A DNA stretch of 30,651 nucleotides from an uncultured Blautia sp. (lineage in GTDB: Bacteria; Bacillota; Clostridia; Lachnospirales; Lachnospiraceae): positions 1 to 30,651 of the forward strand of contig CAKRTP010000006.1 of NCBI GenBank assembly GCA_934402155.1. Direction: 5' to 3'. A program made the translations under genes and the position numbers. Numbering within the stretch: position 1 is the first letter of the stretch; each line of letters begins with the position of its first letter. Below the pieces are notes generated by a model. That model did not search any database, was not told the origin of the DNA, and was given only the letters and a program-made list of their open reading frames with translations. This document shows, piece by piece, positions 1-8,055 of the stretch.

Positions 1-85
1 GCATATTGTATCGAATCTCGTACAAAAATTCAAGTGCATTTTGGAAAAAACATGATAAAAAATGTATTTAATTGGAACTCAAACC

Positions 86-115
86 ATAGCACGAACCATT
101 TTCTCATGCTATAAT
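86..115 (+). promoter_or_regulatory. Extended -10 promoter for the hisJ-GH13 operon
   Basis: The sequence TGCTATAAT at 107-115 is a perfect extended -10 element. The -35 region is poor (ATAGCA at 86-91, 18 bases upstream), as is usual for extended -10 promoters. It lies about 25 bases upstream of the ribosome binding site of the first gene and is the only good promoter before the two plus-strand genes. Seen in sequence; the assignment to sigma A is inference. Confidence 0.65.
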
Positions 116-145
116 AGGTGCAGTCCATATAAAGGAGGCAAAAAA

Positions 146-964
146 ATGTCAAATCAAATCTTATGGGACTGTCATATGCACTCTTCTTTTTCTGCTGATT
201 CTGACACATCCATGGAAGACATGATCCTGGAAGCAATCCGCCAGGGACTTCAAGGTATCTGTTTTACCGAGCATCTTGATCCGGACTACCCACCGACACC
301 GGACAATGAGACTTTTGAACTGGATCTTGCCGGTTATCAGAAGACACTCCATGCACTGAAAGCCAAATATCGCCCGCAGCTGGATATTCATTACGGAATC
401 GAACTGGGGCTTCAGCCGCATCTGGAAAATTTTTTCAGGGAACTTCTGGAAACGGTTCCTTTTGATTTCGTGATCGGATCTTCCCATGTAGTTCACGGAC
501 AGGACCCTTATTATAAGGAATTTTTTAAAAATCGCAGAGAATCCGAATGTTATATGGAATATTTCGAATCCATTCTGGAAAATCTGGCTGTATTTACCGA
601 AATGGATGTTTACGGACATATCGACTATGTGGTAAGATATGGTCCGAATCAGAACCGTGAATATTCCTACGGACGCTATCAGGATATTCTGGATGAAATT
701 CTGAGGACTATTATTTCCAAAGGATGCGGAATTGAACTGAACACCGGTGGATTTCATTATGGACTTGGTGAGCCCAATCCATGCTGTGCGCTCATCCGCC
801 GTTACCGTCAGCTTGGCGGAGAGATCATCACGATCGGTGCTGATGCACACAGTCCGGACAAAATTTCCTACGCCTTCGACAAGGCTGCTGATATTCTTGT
901 CGACTGTGGATTTAAATATTATACTGTATTCAAAGACCGTAAGCCGGAATTTATCAAATTATGA
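146..964 (+). CDS. hisJ: HisJ-type PHP-domain histidinol-phosphatase
   Basis: This 272-residue protein is a PHP-domain metallo-phosphoesterase of the HisJ/HisK histidinol-phosphatase family, which removes phosphate from L-histidinol phosphate in the penultimate part of histidine synthesis. The metal-binding set is visible: H10 and H12 (DCHMHSSFS), E42-H43 (TEHLD), E86 (YGIELG), H114 (GSSHVVHG), H158 (YGHIDY), and D233 with H235 (GADAHS). The length fits the family (about 260-280). The start at 146 is chosen because AAAGGAGG lies at 131-138; an in-frame ATG at 62 has no ribosome binding site and lies upstream of the promoter. No other his gene is nearby, so a related phosphatase substrate is possible. 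It is followed after 40 bases by the GH13 gene, probably in one transcript. Confidence 0.85.
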   Translation: MSNQILWDCHMHSSFSADSDTSMEDMILEAIRQGLQGICFTEHLDPDYPPTPDNETFELDLAGYQKTLHALKAKYRPQLDIHYGIELGLQPHLENFFRELLETVPFDFVIGSSHVVHGQDPYYKEFFKNRRESECYMEYFESILENLAVFTEMDVYGHIDYVVRYGPNQNREYSYGRYQDILDEILRTIISKGCGIELNTGGFHYGLGEPNPCCALIRRYRQLGGEIITIGADAHSPDKISYAFDKAADILVDCGFKYYTVFKDRKPEFIKL

Positions 965-1004
965 TTCCGACTTTCAGATAAGAAGTTTTTAAGGAGGAAT
1001 AATC

Positions 1005-3206
1005 ATGGCAAAAAAACGCCTTCAGAAAAAACGTGAAGCAGCCAGAACTGCTGCACCAAAAACTACCACACCTGTAACAGAAGCTGTTAAGACTGAGCCG
1101 GCTAAGGTTGAAACCCAAAAAGTGGAACCGGTCAAGGTCGAAACTAAAAAAGTGGAGCCTGTCAAGGTCGAAACTGCAAAGACTGAACCTGTGAAAGTTG
1201 AAACCAAAAAAGTGGAGCCTGTCAAGGTCGAAACTGCAAAGACTGAAGCTCCGAAGATTGAGTCTCATAAAGAGGACACTGTCAAAGTTGAAACTGCAAA
1301 GGCTGAAGCTCCGAAAGTTGAAACTAAAAAACCGGCCGCCGAAATTCCTGTAAGAGATGATGATGCTATCTACTGTGAACGTCTTTCCAGACATCTCGAT
1401 GAGCTGAAATGGCTCTACTGTGAGTTATATCAGGACAATCCATATGTCACAATGCATCTCAATGACCTTCTTACCGTACTCAAAAAATTCTATGATATGA
1501 GAAGCAATGACCTCAAAGAGTCCGATATCCGCCGCGCTAAAGACCCGAAATGGTACAAGCGCAACGATCTCACCGGAATGATGATGTATGTCAATGCATT
1601 TGCCGGCACTCTCTCCAATCTGGAAAAGAAACTGGATTATGTACAGGAATGTAATGTAAACTATCTTCATCTGATGCCTCTTCTGGAATCTCCGAAAGGA
1701 CGCAGTGATGGTGGATATGCGGTTGCCGATTTCCGCAAAGTACAGGAAGAGCTCGGAAATATGGATGATTTCTCACACCTGACTTCCGAATGCCATAAAC
1801 GCGGCATCAGTGTCTGCCTGGATTTCGTTATGAATCATACTTCCGAGGATCATGAATGGGCAAGACGTGCACGTGCCGGTGAAAAAGAATATCAGGACCG
1901 CTATTTCTTCTTTGACAGCTATGATATTCCGTCTCTGTATGAGCAGACCTGCCCACAGGTATTCCCGACTACTGCACCAGGAAACTTCACATGGCTGGAT
2001 GATATCCACAAACATGTCATGACTACATTCTATCCTTATCAGTGGGATCTGAATTACCGCAACCCGATCGTTCTCAATGAAATGATCTTCAACATGCTGT
2101 ACCTTGCAAACCAGGGTGTGGATATCGTTCGTCTTGACGCTGTACCATACATCTGGAAACAGCTTGGAACCAACTGCCGTAATCTGCCGCAGGTACACAC
2201 CATCGTGCGTATGATGCGTATGATCTGCGAGATTGTCTGCCCGGGAGTTCTTCTTCTCGGAGAAGTTGTTATGGCTCCTGAAAAGGTTGTTCCATACTTC
2301 GGAACTGTAGATAAACCGGAATGTCATCTTCTCTACAATGTGACAACCATGGCAAGTACCTGGCACACAGTCGCAACCAGAGATGTTTCTCTCCTGCGCC
2401 GTCAGCTTGATATTGTAGCAGGACTTCCACGAGATTATGTTTTCCAGAACTATCTCCGCTGCCATGATGACATCGGCTGGGGACTGGATTATGATTATCT
2501 TGAAAATTTCGGAATCACAGAAGTTCCTCACAAAAAATATCTGAATGATTTCCTGACAGGAGAATATCCGGATTCCTTCGCTAGAGGCGAACTGTACAAT
2601 GATGACCCTCGTCTTGGTGATGCAAGACTCTGCGGAACCACTGCTTCTCTCTGCGGAATCGAACGTTTTGGATTTGAGCAGAATGAAGATGGTGTTGACC
2701 GTGCGATCCGTTACGATATCACCCTGCATGCCTTCATGCTTTCACAGTCCGGTATTCCGGTCATCTACAGCGGTGATGAAATTGCACAGCTCAACGATTA
2801 CTCCTACAAGGATGATCCGGACAAAGCTGCCGATTCCCGTTATCTCCACAGAGGAAACTTCCGATGGGATCTCGCCGAGAACCGTAATCGTCCGGAAACT
2901 GTTCAGGGCAAACTCTTCCCTGTACTTGACAAGCTGGAACATCTCCGTATGGAACACAGCGTATTCAACAGTGATGTACCGATCCGCACTATTGATACCT
3001 GGGATGATTCTATCCTTGCTCTCGTGCGTGAAAACGATGATGAGAAATTCATCGGTATCTATAACTTCAGTGAATTTGACAAGGTTGCATGGATCAATGA
3101 AGAGGACGGCATGTATACTGATCTGATCTCCGGCCGTGAACTTGAAGCCAAAGGTGTGCAGATCCCTGCATTCGGATGCTTCTGGCTGTGCAGACGTAAG
3201 AAATAA
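1005..3206 (+). CDS. Amylosucrase-like GH13 enzyme with repetitive N-terminal tail
   Basis: This 733-residue alpha-amylase superfamily (GH13) enzyme resembles amylosucrase/sucrose hydrolases (GH13_4). Motifs in order: a substrate-side GGYAVADF (236-243), DFVMNH (273-278), the nucleophile D378 in VRLDAV, the acid/base E420 in LLGEVV, and H487-D488 in RCHDDIGW. The 42-residue gap between nucleophile and acid/base equals my recollection of Neisseria amylosucrase (D286/E328). The probable reaction is attack on sucrose or an alpha-glucoside, giving transfer or hydrolysis; the true substrate cannot be read here. Residues 1-120 precede the enzyme domain: a basic start (MAKKRLQKKREAAR) followed by eight Lys/Glu/Val-rich decapeptides (31-110). 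There is no signal peptide, so it is probably cytoplasmic. AAGGAGG at 991-997 fixes the start. A strong terminator follows. Confidence 0.88.
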   Translation: MAKKRLQKKREAARTAAPKTTTPVTEAVKTEPAKVETQKVEPVKVETKKVEPVKVETAKTEPVKVETKKVEPVKVETAKTEAPKIESHKEDTVKVETAKAEAPKVETKKPAAEIPVRDDDAIYCERLSRHLDELKWLYCELYQDNPYVTMHLNDLLTVLKKFYDMRSNDLKESDIRRAKDPKWYKRNDLTGMMMYVNAFAGTLSNLEKKLDYVQECNVNYLHLMPLLESPKGRSDGGYAVADFRKVQEELGNMDDFSHLTSECHKRGISVCLDFVMNHTSEDHEWARRARAGEKEYQDRYFFFDSYDIPSLYEQTCPQVFPTTAPGNFTWLDDIHKHVMTTFYPYQWDLNYRNPIVLNEMIFNMLYLANQGVDIVRLDAVPYIWKQLGTNCRNLPQVHTIVRMMRMICEIVCPGVLLLGEVVMAPEKVVPYFGTVDKPECHLLYNVTTMASTWHTVATRDVSLLRRQLDIVAGLPRDYVFQNYLRCHDDIGWGLDYDYLENFGITEVPHKKYLNDFLTGEYPDSFARGELYNDDPRLGDARLCGTTASLCGIERFGFEQNEDGVDRAIRYDITLHAFMLSQSGIPVIYSGDEIAQLNDYSYKDDPDKAADSRYLHRGNFRWDLAENRNRPETVQGKLFPVLDKLEHLRMEHSVFNSDVPIRTIDTWDDSILALVRENDDEKFIGIYNFSEFDKVAWINEEDGMYTDLISGRELEAKGVQIPAFGCFWLCRRKK
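1095..1334 (+). repeat. Eight in-frame 30-bp repeats encoding a KVET-type decapeptide
   Basis: Residues 31-110 of the GH13 protein form eight consecutive decapeptides of the type E-P-V-K-V-E-T-(K/A/Q)-K-(V/T). The middle copies are nearly identical at DNA level; a stretch of about 42 bases at 1145-1186 recurs 60 bases later at 1205-1246, pointing to recent duplication of a two-unit (60-bp) block. The outer copies have diverged (KIESHKEDTV, EAPKVETKKP). The peptide is highly charged and proline-containing, so it is probably disordered or extended. Confidence 0.9.
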
Positions 3207-3232
3207 GAGTTACTTGATTTTTAATTAAAAAT

Positions 3233-3294
3233 AAACAACAGCCCTGTGGTCAGAACATTTTAAAGTTCCAAGCCACAGGGCTGTTGTTTTTATC
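3233..3294. terminator. Bidirectional terminator, 17-bp perfect stem
   Basis: The arms 3233-3249 and 3273-3289 are perfectly complementary over 17 bp (core CAACAGCCCTGTGG). The 23-base loop can pair further (GAAC/GTTC at 3253-3256 and 3265-3268). T runs follow on the plus strand and a T-rich tract follows on the minus strand. It ends both the GH13 gene and the convergent P-type ATPase gene, whose stop codon (3290-3292) touches the stem. Confidence 0.92.
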
Positions 3295-5776
3295 TTGTTT
3301 TTTTGCTGAGTTTATTCACAAATCCTGTAAACCTTCCCGGTTTTTCCTGATCCAGAGATTTTGCATAAATCCCCTTGAGCCAGACAGTAATGACATCGAT
3401 CAGAATCGGTGCAAATGTCATCAGGATAAATACCAGAATGATCATTCCGAAATCCAGTGAACCAAGAGACAACAGTTTCTGGAATATAACAGCCGCGCTG
3501 AAGAAAATAAACTGCATACCATAAATAATAACCTTGCGATAAGTATTCAATGGTGCATAGACAGTCTTCAATGCCGCCATATAATTCCATCCTGTTACCA
3601 GCACACAGGCTGTATTCAGCATCGTATTGGAATGATAAACATTCTGACATACCAGCATTATCGCAAATACACAGGATGAAATAGTAATTGCTGCCGGAAA
3701 TGCATTCAGAAATACATGCCGCAGAAAAGTATGATCTATCTTGTCATAATTATTCTCCTGAGCCAGAAGGAAAGTCGGAATTCCAACTGCACAGGCACTG
3801 ATCAGTGACATCTGGATCGGCTCAAACGGATAAGCGTTTCCAAAGAAAATTGTCAGCAATGACAGCATAACTGAAAACATTGTCTTGATCAAAAACATTG
3901 ACGCTGCTGTGCGGATGTTATTTACGACTCTTCGACCCTGATTTACAATATGCGGCATGGATGCAAAATTTGAATCCAGAAGTACCACATTTGCAATGTT
4001 TTTTGCCGCATCACTTCCCTGCGCCATAGCGATACTGCAGTCTGCTTCTTTAAGCGCGAGAACATCATTCACACCATCACCAGTCATTGCCACGGTATGT
4101 CCCTGTTTCTGAAGAGCCTGTACCATTTCTTTTTTCTGCTGAGGTGTCACACGCCCAAAAACACTGTACTGTGCAACTGCTTCTTCCAGATCTTCCTCTG
4201 TTTCGAGTGTCGTTGCATCTACATAGTTTTCTGCGTTTTTGAGTCCTGCACGTTTTGCGATTGCGGAAACAGTGACAGGATCATCGCCTGAAATTATTTT
4301 GAGATCAACTTCCTGACTGTCAAAAAACTGAAGTGTATCAGGAGCTTCCTCGCGGATCACATCTGTCAGAAGAAGAAGTGCTGCTGGTTCAAGTTCAGAC
4401 GGAAGTTCTGTACCTTCTGCCATCTGGCTGCTGTGTGCCAGTATCAGAACACGAAGCCCCTCCCTGGCATACTGCTGACAGACATTCAAAATGTCTTCTC
4501 TGCCTTCAGGAAAAAGGAACTGCGCCGCTCCCATAAGATAGGTTCCATTATCCTTAAACACAGCTCCACTGTATTTTCTGTCCGAAGAAAAAGGAATACT
4601 ATGCTCCAGTGTCATGGATGTTTTCGCCGGAAAACGTTTGCGAAGAGCATCAATTGTTGCATTCTGATCCTTGAGAACATACATGAGATTTCCCATCATG
4701 TCCTCGATTTCGTGAATATTCTGCTGAGCCGGCGCTTCATCTATGGTTCCTGCCTGATCCGATTCTGTTTGCAGACTGGTATCCGGCTCCTGCGCCTCAC
4801 CATTCTCCGGCTGTACTTCCTGTTCCGGAAGAAGACTCTCACTCCACGGCTCCACACGCTCTACACACATGGTTCCTTCTGTGATAGTTCCTGTCTTATC
4901 CAGGCAAAGCGTATCTACTCTTGCCAGTGTTTCAATACAGTATAATTCCTGTACCAAGGTTTTCTTATTCGCAAGAACCAGTGCGCCAAGCGTCAGTGCC
5001 ACACTGGTAAGAAGTACCAGCCCCTCCGGAATCATTCCCAGAACGCCGGCTACCATACTTACTACAGAATCTCTGAAACTATCTCCGACGATATAATACT
5101 GTTTATAAAACAACAATGCACCTAAAGGTACAATAATGATACTGATCACCTTCAGAATCGCATTCAGAGAGTTCTTAAGTTCTGAATTGTGCCGTTTGAA
5201 TTCTTTCGCTTCACTGGTGATCTGTGCCGCATAATTATCCTTACCTACATGAATGATCTGACAGCAGGCCTCTCCTGCTGTCACAAAGCTTCCTGAAAAA
5301 AGCTCATCACCCACATTCTTCGGAAGATTATCCGACTCACCGGTCAGAAGAGATTCATTTACTTCTACACTGCCTTCCAGAACCTTTGCATCTGCCGGAA
5401 CCTGATCACCGGTCTTGAGACAGACCAGATCATCAAGTACCAGTTCCTCTGTGGGTACAGTCCATTTCTGCCCTTCACGGATAACAATAGACTTCTTCGC
5501 TGTCAAAATAGCCAGCTTGTCAATTGTTTTCTTTGCACGGATTTCCTGTGCGATTCCTATCAGTGTATTAATAACAATAATGCATACAAAAAATGCATTT
5601 TTATACGATCCGACCATTAGCACAAGCACAAGAAGTACCAGGTTCAGAAAGTTGAAAAAGGTCAGCGTATTCTCTCTGATGATCTGCTTATAAGTCCTGG
5701 TATTCGGATTCTCATCCGCATTGATCTTGCCCTGCTCAATCCGCTCATTTACCTGTTCGTCTGTAAGTCCTGTCAA
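3290..5776 (-). CDS. CtpE-like P-type cation-transporting ATPase
   Basis: An 828-residue membrane cation pump. Domains: N-terminal cytoplasmic start, membrane helices around 40-75, actuator domain with TGES (145-148), helices at about 205-225 and 240-268 with the ion-site motif PEGL (250-253), the phosphorylation site DKTGT at D293, the nucleotide-binding domain, TGDGVND (565-571), and about six C-terminal helices. PEGL instead of the Ca-pump PEGLP, and the overall pattern, resemble mycobacterial CtpE (calcium uptake); the ion here is inferred only. Residues about 312-356 are an acidic, Gln/Pro-rich insertion in the nucleotide-binding domain. The start is TTG (5774-5776): an in-frame TGA lies four codons upstream, GAGGTG is five bases away, and the first internal Met is deep in a membrane helix. 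It lies 63 bases downstream of iscU with no terminator between. Confidence 0.85.
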   Translation of the reverse strand: MTGLTDEQVNERIEQGKINADENPNTRTYKQIIRENTLTFFNFLNLVLLVLVLMVGSYKNAFFVCIIVINTLIGIAQEIRAKKTIDKLAILTAKKSIVIREGQKWTVPTEELVLDDLVCLKTGDQVPADAKVLEGSVEVNESLLTGESDNLPKNVGDELFSGSFVTAGEACCQIIHVGKDNYAAQITSEAKEFKRHNSELKNSLNAILKVISIIIVPLGALLFYKQYYIVGDSFRDSVVSMVAGVLGMIPEGLVLLTSVALTLGALVLANKKTLVQELYCIETLARVDTLCLDKTGTITEGTMCVERVEPWSESLLPEQEVQPENGEAQEPDTSLQTESDQAGTIDEAPAQQNIHEIEDMMGNLMYVLKDQNATIDALRKRFPAKTSMTLEHSIPFSSDRKYSGAVFKDNGTYLMGAAQFLFPEGREDILNVCQQYAREGLRVLILAHSSQMAEGTELPSELEPAALLLLTDVIREEAPDTLQFFDSQEVDLKIISGDDPVTVSAIAKRAGLKNAENYVDATTLETEEDLEEAVAQYSVFGRVTPQQKKEMVQALQKQGHTVAMTGDGVNDVLALKEADCSIAMAQGSDAAKNIANVVLLDSNFASMPHIVNQGRRVVNNIRTAASMFLIKTMFSVMLSLLTIFFGNAYPFEPIQMSLISACAVGIPTFLLAQENNYDKIDHTFLRHVFLNAFPAAITISSCVFAIMLVCQNVYHSNTMLNTACVLVTGWNYMAALKTVYAPLNTYRKVIIYGMQFIFFSAAVIFQKLLSLGSLDFGMIILVFILMTFAPILIDVITVWLKGIYAKSLDQEKPGRFTGFVNKLSKKTR

Positions 5777-5788
5777 CCTTTCACCTCA
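5777..5788 (-). promoter_or_regulatory. Ribosome binding site deciding a TTG start
   Basis: On the minus strand GAGGTG (5782-5787) is followed by five bases and then TTG. An in-frame TGA at 5786-5788 overlaps the ribosome binding site, so the reading frame cannot extend further upstream. This makes TTG the most likely start of the ATPase. Confidence 0.7.
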
Positions 5789-5839
5789 CAATTTGCTGTT
5801 TTCCTGTTCACAGTAACTCCCCCTCACAGCCGCTGTTCT

Positions 5840-6280
5840 TTAGTACTCTTCTTCCTCTTCACCTTCACTGATATCTGACTTTGGTTTGTCCAGACCTTCG
5901 ATCACGATTCCATGTTTTTCTGCATAATCCCACAGTGCTGCATGAATTGCTTCCTCTGCAAGAAGAGAACAGTGTACTTTGACTGGCGGAAGTCCGTCAA
6001 GAGCTTCCATAACTGCTTTGTTTGTGATCTGCATTGCTTCTTCAATAGTTTTGCCTTTGACCATTTCTGTTGCCATACTGCTGGTTGCAACTGCCGCACC
6101 ACAGCCAAATGTTTTGAATTTACATTCTTTGATGATATGTGTCTCATCATCAATATCAAGGAACATTCTCATGATATCACCGCATTTTGCGTTACCAACA
6201 GTTCCTACACCGCTTGCTCCCTCAATTTCTCCTACATTTCTTGGATGCTGAAAATGATCCATAACTTTTTCGCTGTACAT
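5840..6280 (-). CDS. iscU: IscU/NifU-like Fe-S cluster assembly scaffold
   Basis: A 146-residue scaffold protein on which [2Fe-2S] and [4Fe-4S] clusters are built from sulfur delivered by the cysteine desulfurase encoded just upstream. The three ligand cysteines are present: C33 in NAKCGD (with D35), C60 in FGCGAA, and C104 in KVHCSLLAEEAI. The protein matches the NifU N-terminal domain, without a second NifU domain. The LPPVK chaperone-recognition motif of IscU appears at about 97-101. The C-terminus is an unusual acidic tail ending in five consecutive Glu and a Tyr. AGGAGG at 6291-6297 fixes the ATG. It is 36 bases from iscS in the same operon. Confidence 0.95.
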   Translation of the reverse strand: MYSEKVMDHFQHPRNVGEIEGASGVGTVGNAKCGDIMRMFLDIDDETHIIKECKFKTFGCGAAVATSSMATEMVKGKTIEEAMQITNKAVMEALDGLPPVKVHCSLLAEEAIHAALWDYAEKHGIVIEGLDKPKSDISEGEEEEEY

Positions 6281-6316
6281 AATATTTAATTCCTCCTGTT
6301 TTTTCTTTTGTAATGA

Positions 6317-7501
6317 TTATTTCTGGTGTTTGATAAAGTCTTCATACAATGGTGACATATTTCTCAGATTCTGTACGATTTCTTTCAGTTTATCTACTGT
6401 GAAATCAAGTTCTTCTTTTGTTGTCTCTTCACTTAAGGTAAGTCTAAGGGAACCATGTGCGATCTCATGAGGCAGTCCGATTGCAAGAAGTACATGGGAC
6501 GGATCCAGAGATCCTGATGTACATGCAGATCCACTTGATCCGCAAATACCGTTCTGATCAAGCATCAGAAGCATGGATTCACCTTCAATAAACTGAAAAC
6601 TTACATTTACATTATTTGGAAGACGTTTTACTCTGTCACCATTCAGCCTGGAATATGGGATTTCACTGGTAAGACGTCCGATCAGATAATCTCTCAGTTC
6701 AATTTCTCTGTCTGTACGTTCTTTCATGTTTTTGGATGCCCGCTCTGCTGCTGCACCGTATCCTACGATTCCAGGAACATTCTCTGTGCCTGCACGACGT
6801 TTACGTTCCTGTGCGCCGCCATGTACAAAGGATCTGATCTTAACTCCCTTACGGATATAAAGGAAACCGATTCCTTTTGGTCCATTGATCTTGTGACCAC
6901 TGGAGCTTAACATATCAATATTACATTCATCTACATCGATCGGAACCTGGCAGAATGCCTGAACGGCATCTGTATGGAACAGGATTCCGTGTTCTCTGGC
7001 GATACGTCCGATTTCTTTGATTGGCTGGATAGAACCAATCTCATTGTTTGCAAACATAACAGAAATCAGAATTGTTTCCGGTGTGATTGCCTTCTCCAGC
7101 TCATCAAGACGAACAATACCATTTTCATCTACATCAAGGTATGTGATCTTTGCGCCTCTTTCCTTCTCCAGATATTCGCAGGTATGAAGGATTGCATGAT
7201 GCTCGATCTTGGTTGTGATAATATGGTTTCCCTTGGATTTATATGCTTCAAAAGTGGCTTTGAGTGCCCAGTTATCAGCCTCACTTCCACCTGCTGTAAA
7301 ATAAATTTCTTCTTTCTTTGCGTTCAGAACATCCGCTATCTGCTGTCTTCCCTTAGTCACTGCTTCTTTGCTCTTCTGGGCGAAGTCATAAATACTGGAT
7401 GGATTTCCGTAATATTCAGAAAAATACGGAAGCATCGCATCAAGAACTTCCGGAGCAGTTTTGGTTGTTGCTGCATTATCCAGATATATTAATTTATTCA
7501 T
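6317..7501 (-). CDS. iscS: Cysteine desulfurase IscS/NifS
   Basis: A 394-residue pyridoxal-phosphate enzyme that takes sulfur from L-cysteine, forming alanine and a persulfide for Fe-S cluster assembly and tRNA thiolation. It shows the N-terminal LDNAATT, H101/H102 near the cofactor, D178 and Q181 (HTDAVQ), the cofactor lysine K204 (SSGHKINGPKG), the RAGTENV motif, and the persulfide cysteine C327 in SGSACTSGSLDPSHVL. The short active-site loop segment is typical of group I NifS/IscS enzymes. AGGAGG at 7509-7514 precedes the ATG. It sits between iscR and iscU, whose products are its regulator and partner. Confidence 0.95.
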   Translation of the reverse strand: MNKLIYLDNAATTKTAPEVLDAMLPYFSEYYGNPSSIYDFAQKSKEAVTKGRQQIADVLNAKKEEIYFTAGGSEADNWALKATFEAYKSKGNHIITTKIEHHAILHTCEYLEKERGAKITYLDVDENGIVRLDELEKAITPETILISVMFANNEIGSIQPIKEIGRIAREHGILFHTDAVQAFCQVPIDVDECNIDMLSSSGHKINGPKGIGFLYIRKGVKIRSFVHGGAQERKRRAGTENVPGIVGYGAAAERASKNMKERTDREIELRDYLIGRLTSEIPYSRLNGDRVKRLPNNVNVSFQFIEGESMLLMLDQNGICGSSGSACTSGSLDPSHVLLAIGLPHEIAHGSLRLTLSEETTKEELDFTVDKLKEIVQNLRNMSPLYEDFIKHQK

Positions 7502-7540
7502 GTTTTTTCCTCCTGATAAAAATGAATTTTAGTAACTATT

Positions 7541-7975
7541 TTAAATTTTTTCCTGTTGTTTCTTCCGGCTTTCATCTATCAACTGATCCAGCATCATGGT
7601 GTCTACCGCCTGTGTGATACTGTCGTTGATGCGCTTCCACACATATTTCGTAACACAGATATCGTGATTCTCACAGCTGCTCTGATCTTCCATTCCGGAA
7701 CACTGTGCAGCCTCCAGACTGCCTTCCAAAACCCGCAGGACATCCCCCACAGAAATCTCCTCTGCCGGCCGCCCCAGACGATAACCGCCTCCGGCACCTC
7801 TGGTGCTGTCCACCAGTCCTGCCTTCTTGAGTTTCGCCATAAGCTGCTCCAGATAGCTGTCTGAGATATTCTGACGATCTGCAATACTTTGAATGGAAAC
7901 AGCTTCTGTTTCACAATGCAGTCCCAGATCTATCAATGCCTTGAGACCGTATCTTGCTCTTGTTGACAGTTTCAT
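7541..7975 (-). CDS. iscR: IscR-type Rrf2 family Fe-S regulator
   Basis: A 144-residue Rrf2-family transcription factor. The N-terminal winged helix-turn-helix (MKLSTRARYGLKALIDL, then IADRQNISDSYLEQLMAKLKKAGLV and the RGAGGGYRL wing) is followed by a three-cysteine cluster site, C92, C101 and C107, as in IscR (C92/C98/C104 in E. coli, recalled). The protein probably senses Fe-S status with a [2Fe-2S] cluster and controls its own operon iscR-iscS-iscU. The CymR type of Rrf2 lacks these cysteines, so IscR is favoured. GAGGTGAG lies just upstream of the ATG. The operator described at 7994-8010 supports autoregulation. Confidence 0.88.
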   Translation of the reverse strand: MKLSTRARYGLKALIDLGLHCETEAVSIQSIADRQNISDSYLEQLMAKLKKAGLVDSTRGAGGGYRLGRPAEEISVGDVLRVLEGSLEAAQCSGMEDQSSCENHDICVTKYVWKRINDSITQAVDTMMLDQLIDESRKKQQEKI

Positions 7976-7993
7976 CCACTCACCTCTTCAATT

Positions 7994-8010
7994 CCCAGTG
8001 TTTTAGTCGG
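7994..8010 (-). promoter_or_regulatory. IscR type 1-like operator
   Basis: The minus strand reads CCGACTAAAACACTGGG. Against the E. coli IscR type 1 core as I recall it (YYGACTRWWWYAGTCRR) it matches 15 of 17 positions in either orientation. It sits about 10-26 bases after the predicted start of the iscR transcript, where a bound repressor would block transcription. Match seen in sequence; function inferred. Confidence 0.6.
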
Positions 8011-8026
8011 ATTTATTTCAAGTTTT

Positions 8027-8055
8027 ACTTTAACAGAATACATTTGTTCTGTCAA
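8027..8055 (-). promoter_or_regulatory. iscRSU promoter
   Basis: On the minus strand a consensus TTGACA (8050-8055) is followed after exactly 17 bases by TAAAGT (8027-8032). The predicted transcript start is about 8020. The spacer contains a dyad, ACAGAA-N8-TTCTGT (8033-8052), which could bind another regulator. The -35 element overlaps an AAGGAGG (8054-8060) read on the other strand. Confidence 0.75.

Noticed and set aside
62..145. N-terminal extension of the histidinol-phosphatase from ATG 62
   Set aside because: It lies across the promoter, has no ribosome binding site and no family counterpart; the AAAGGAGG precedes ATG 146.
954..1394. Minus-strand open frame of 146 codons opposite the decapeptide repeats
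   Set aside because: It is a low-complexity mirror (Phe/Ser/Leu) of the repeat region, with no ribosome binding site or family; a shadow of the GH13 gene.
1773..2729. Minus-strand open frame of 318 codons inside the GH13 gene
   Set aside because: It is antisense to the conserved catalytic domain, with no recognisable domain or ribosome binding site.
5777..5839. Separate promoter or terminator between iscU and the ATPase
   Set aside because: No -35/-10 pair and only a 4-bp hairpin (ACAG/CTGT); not enough to call either.
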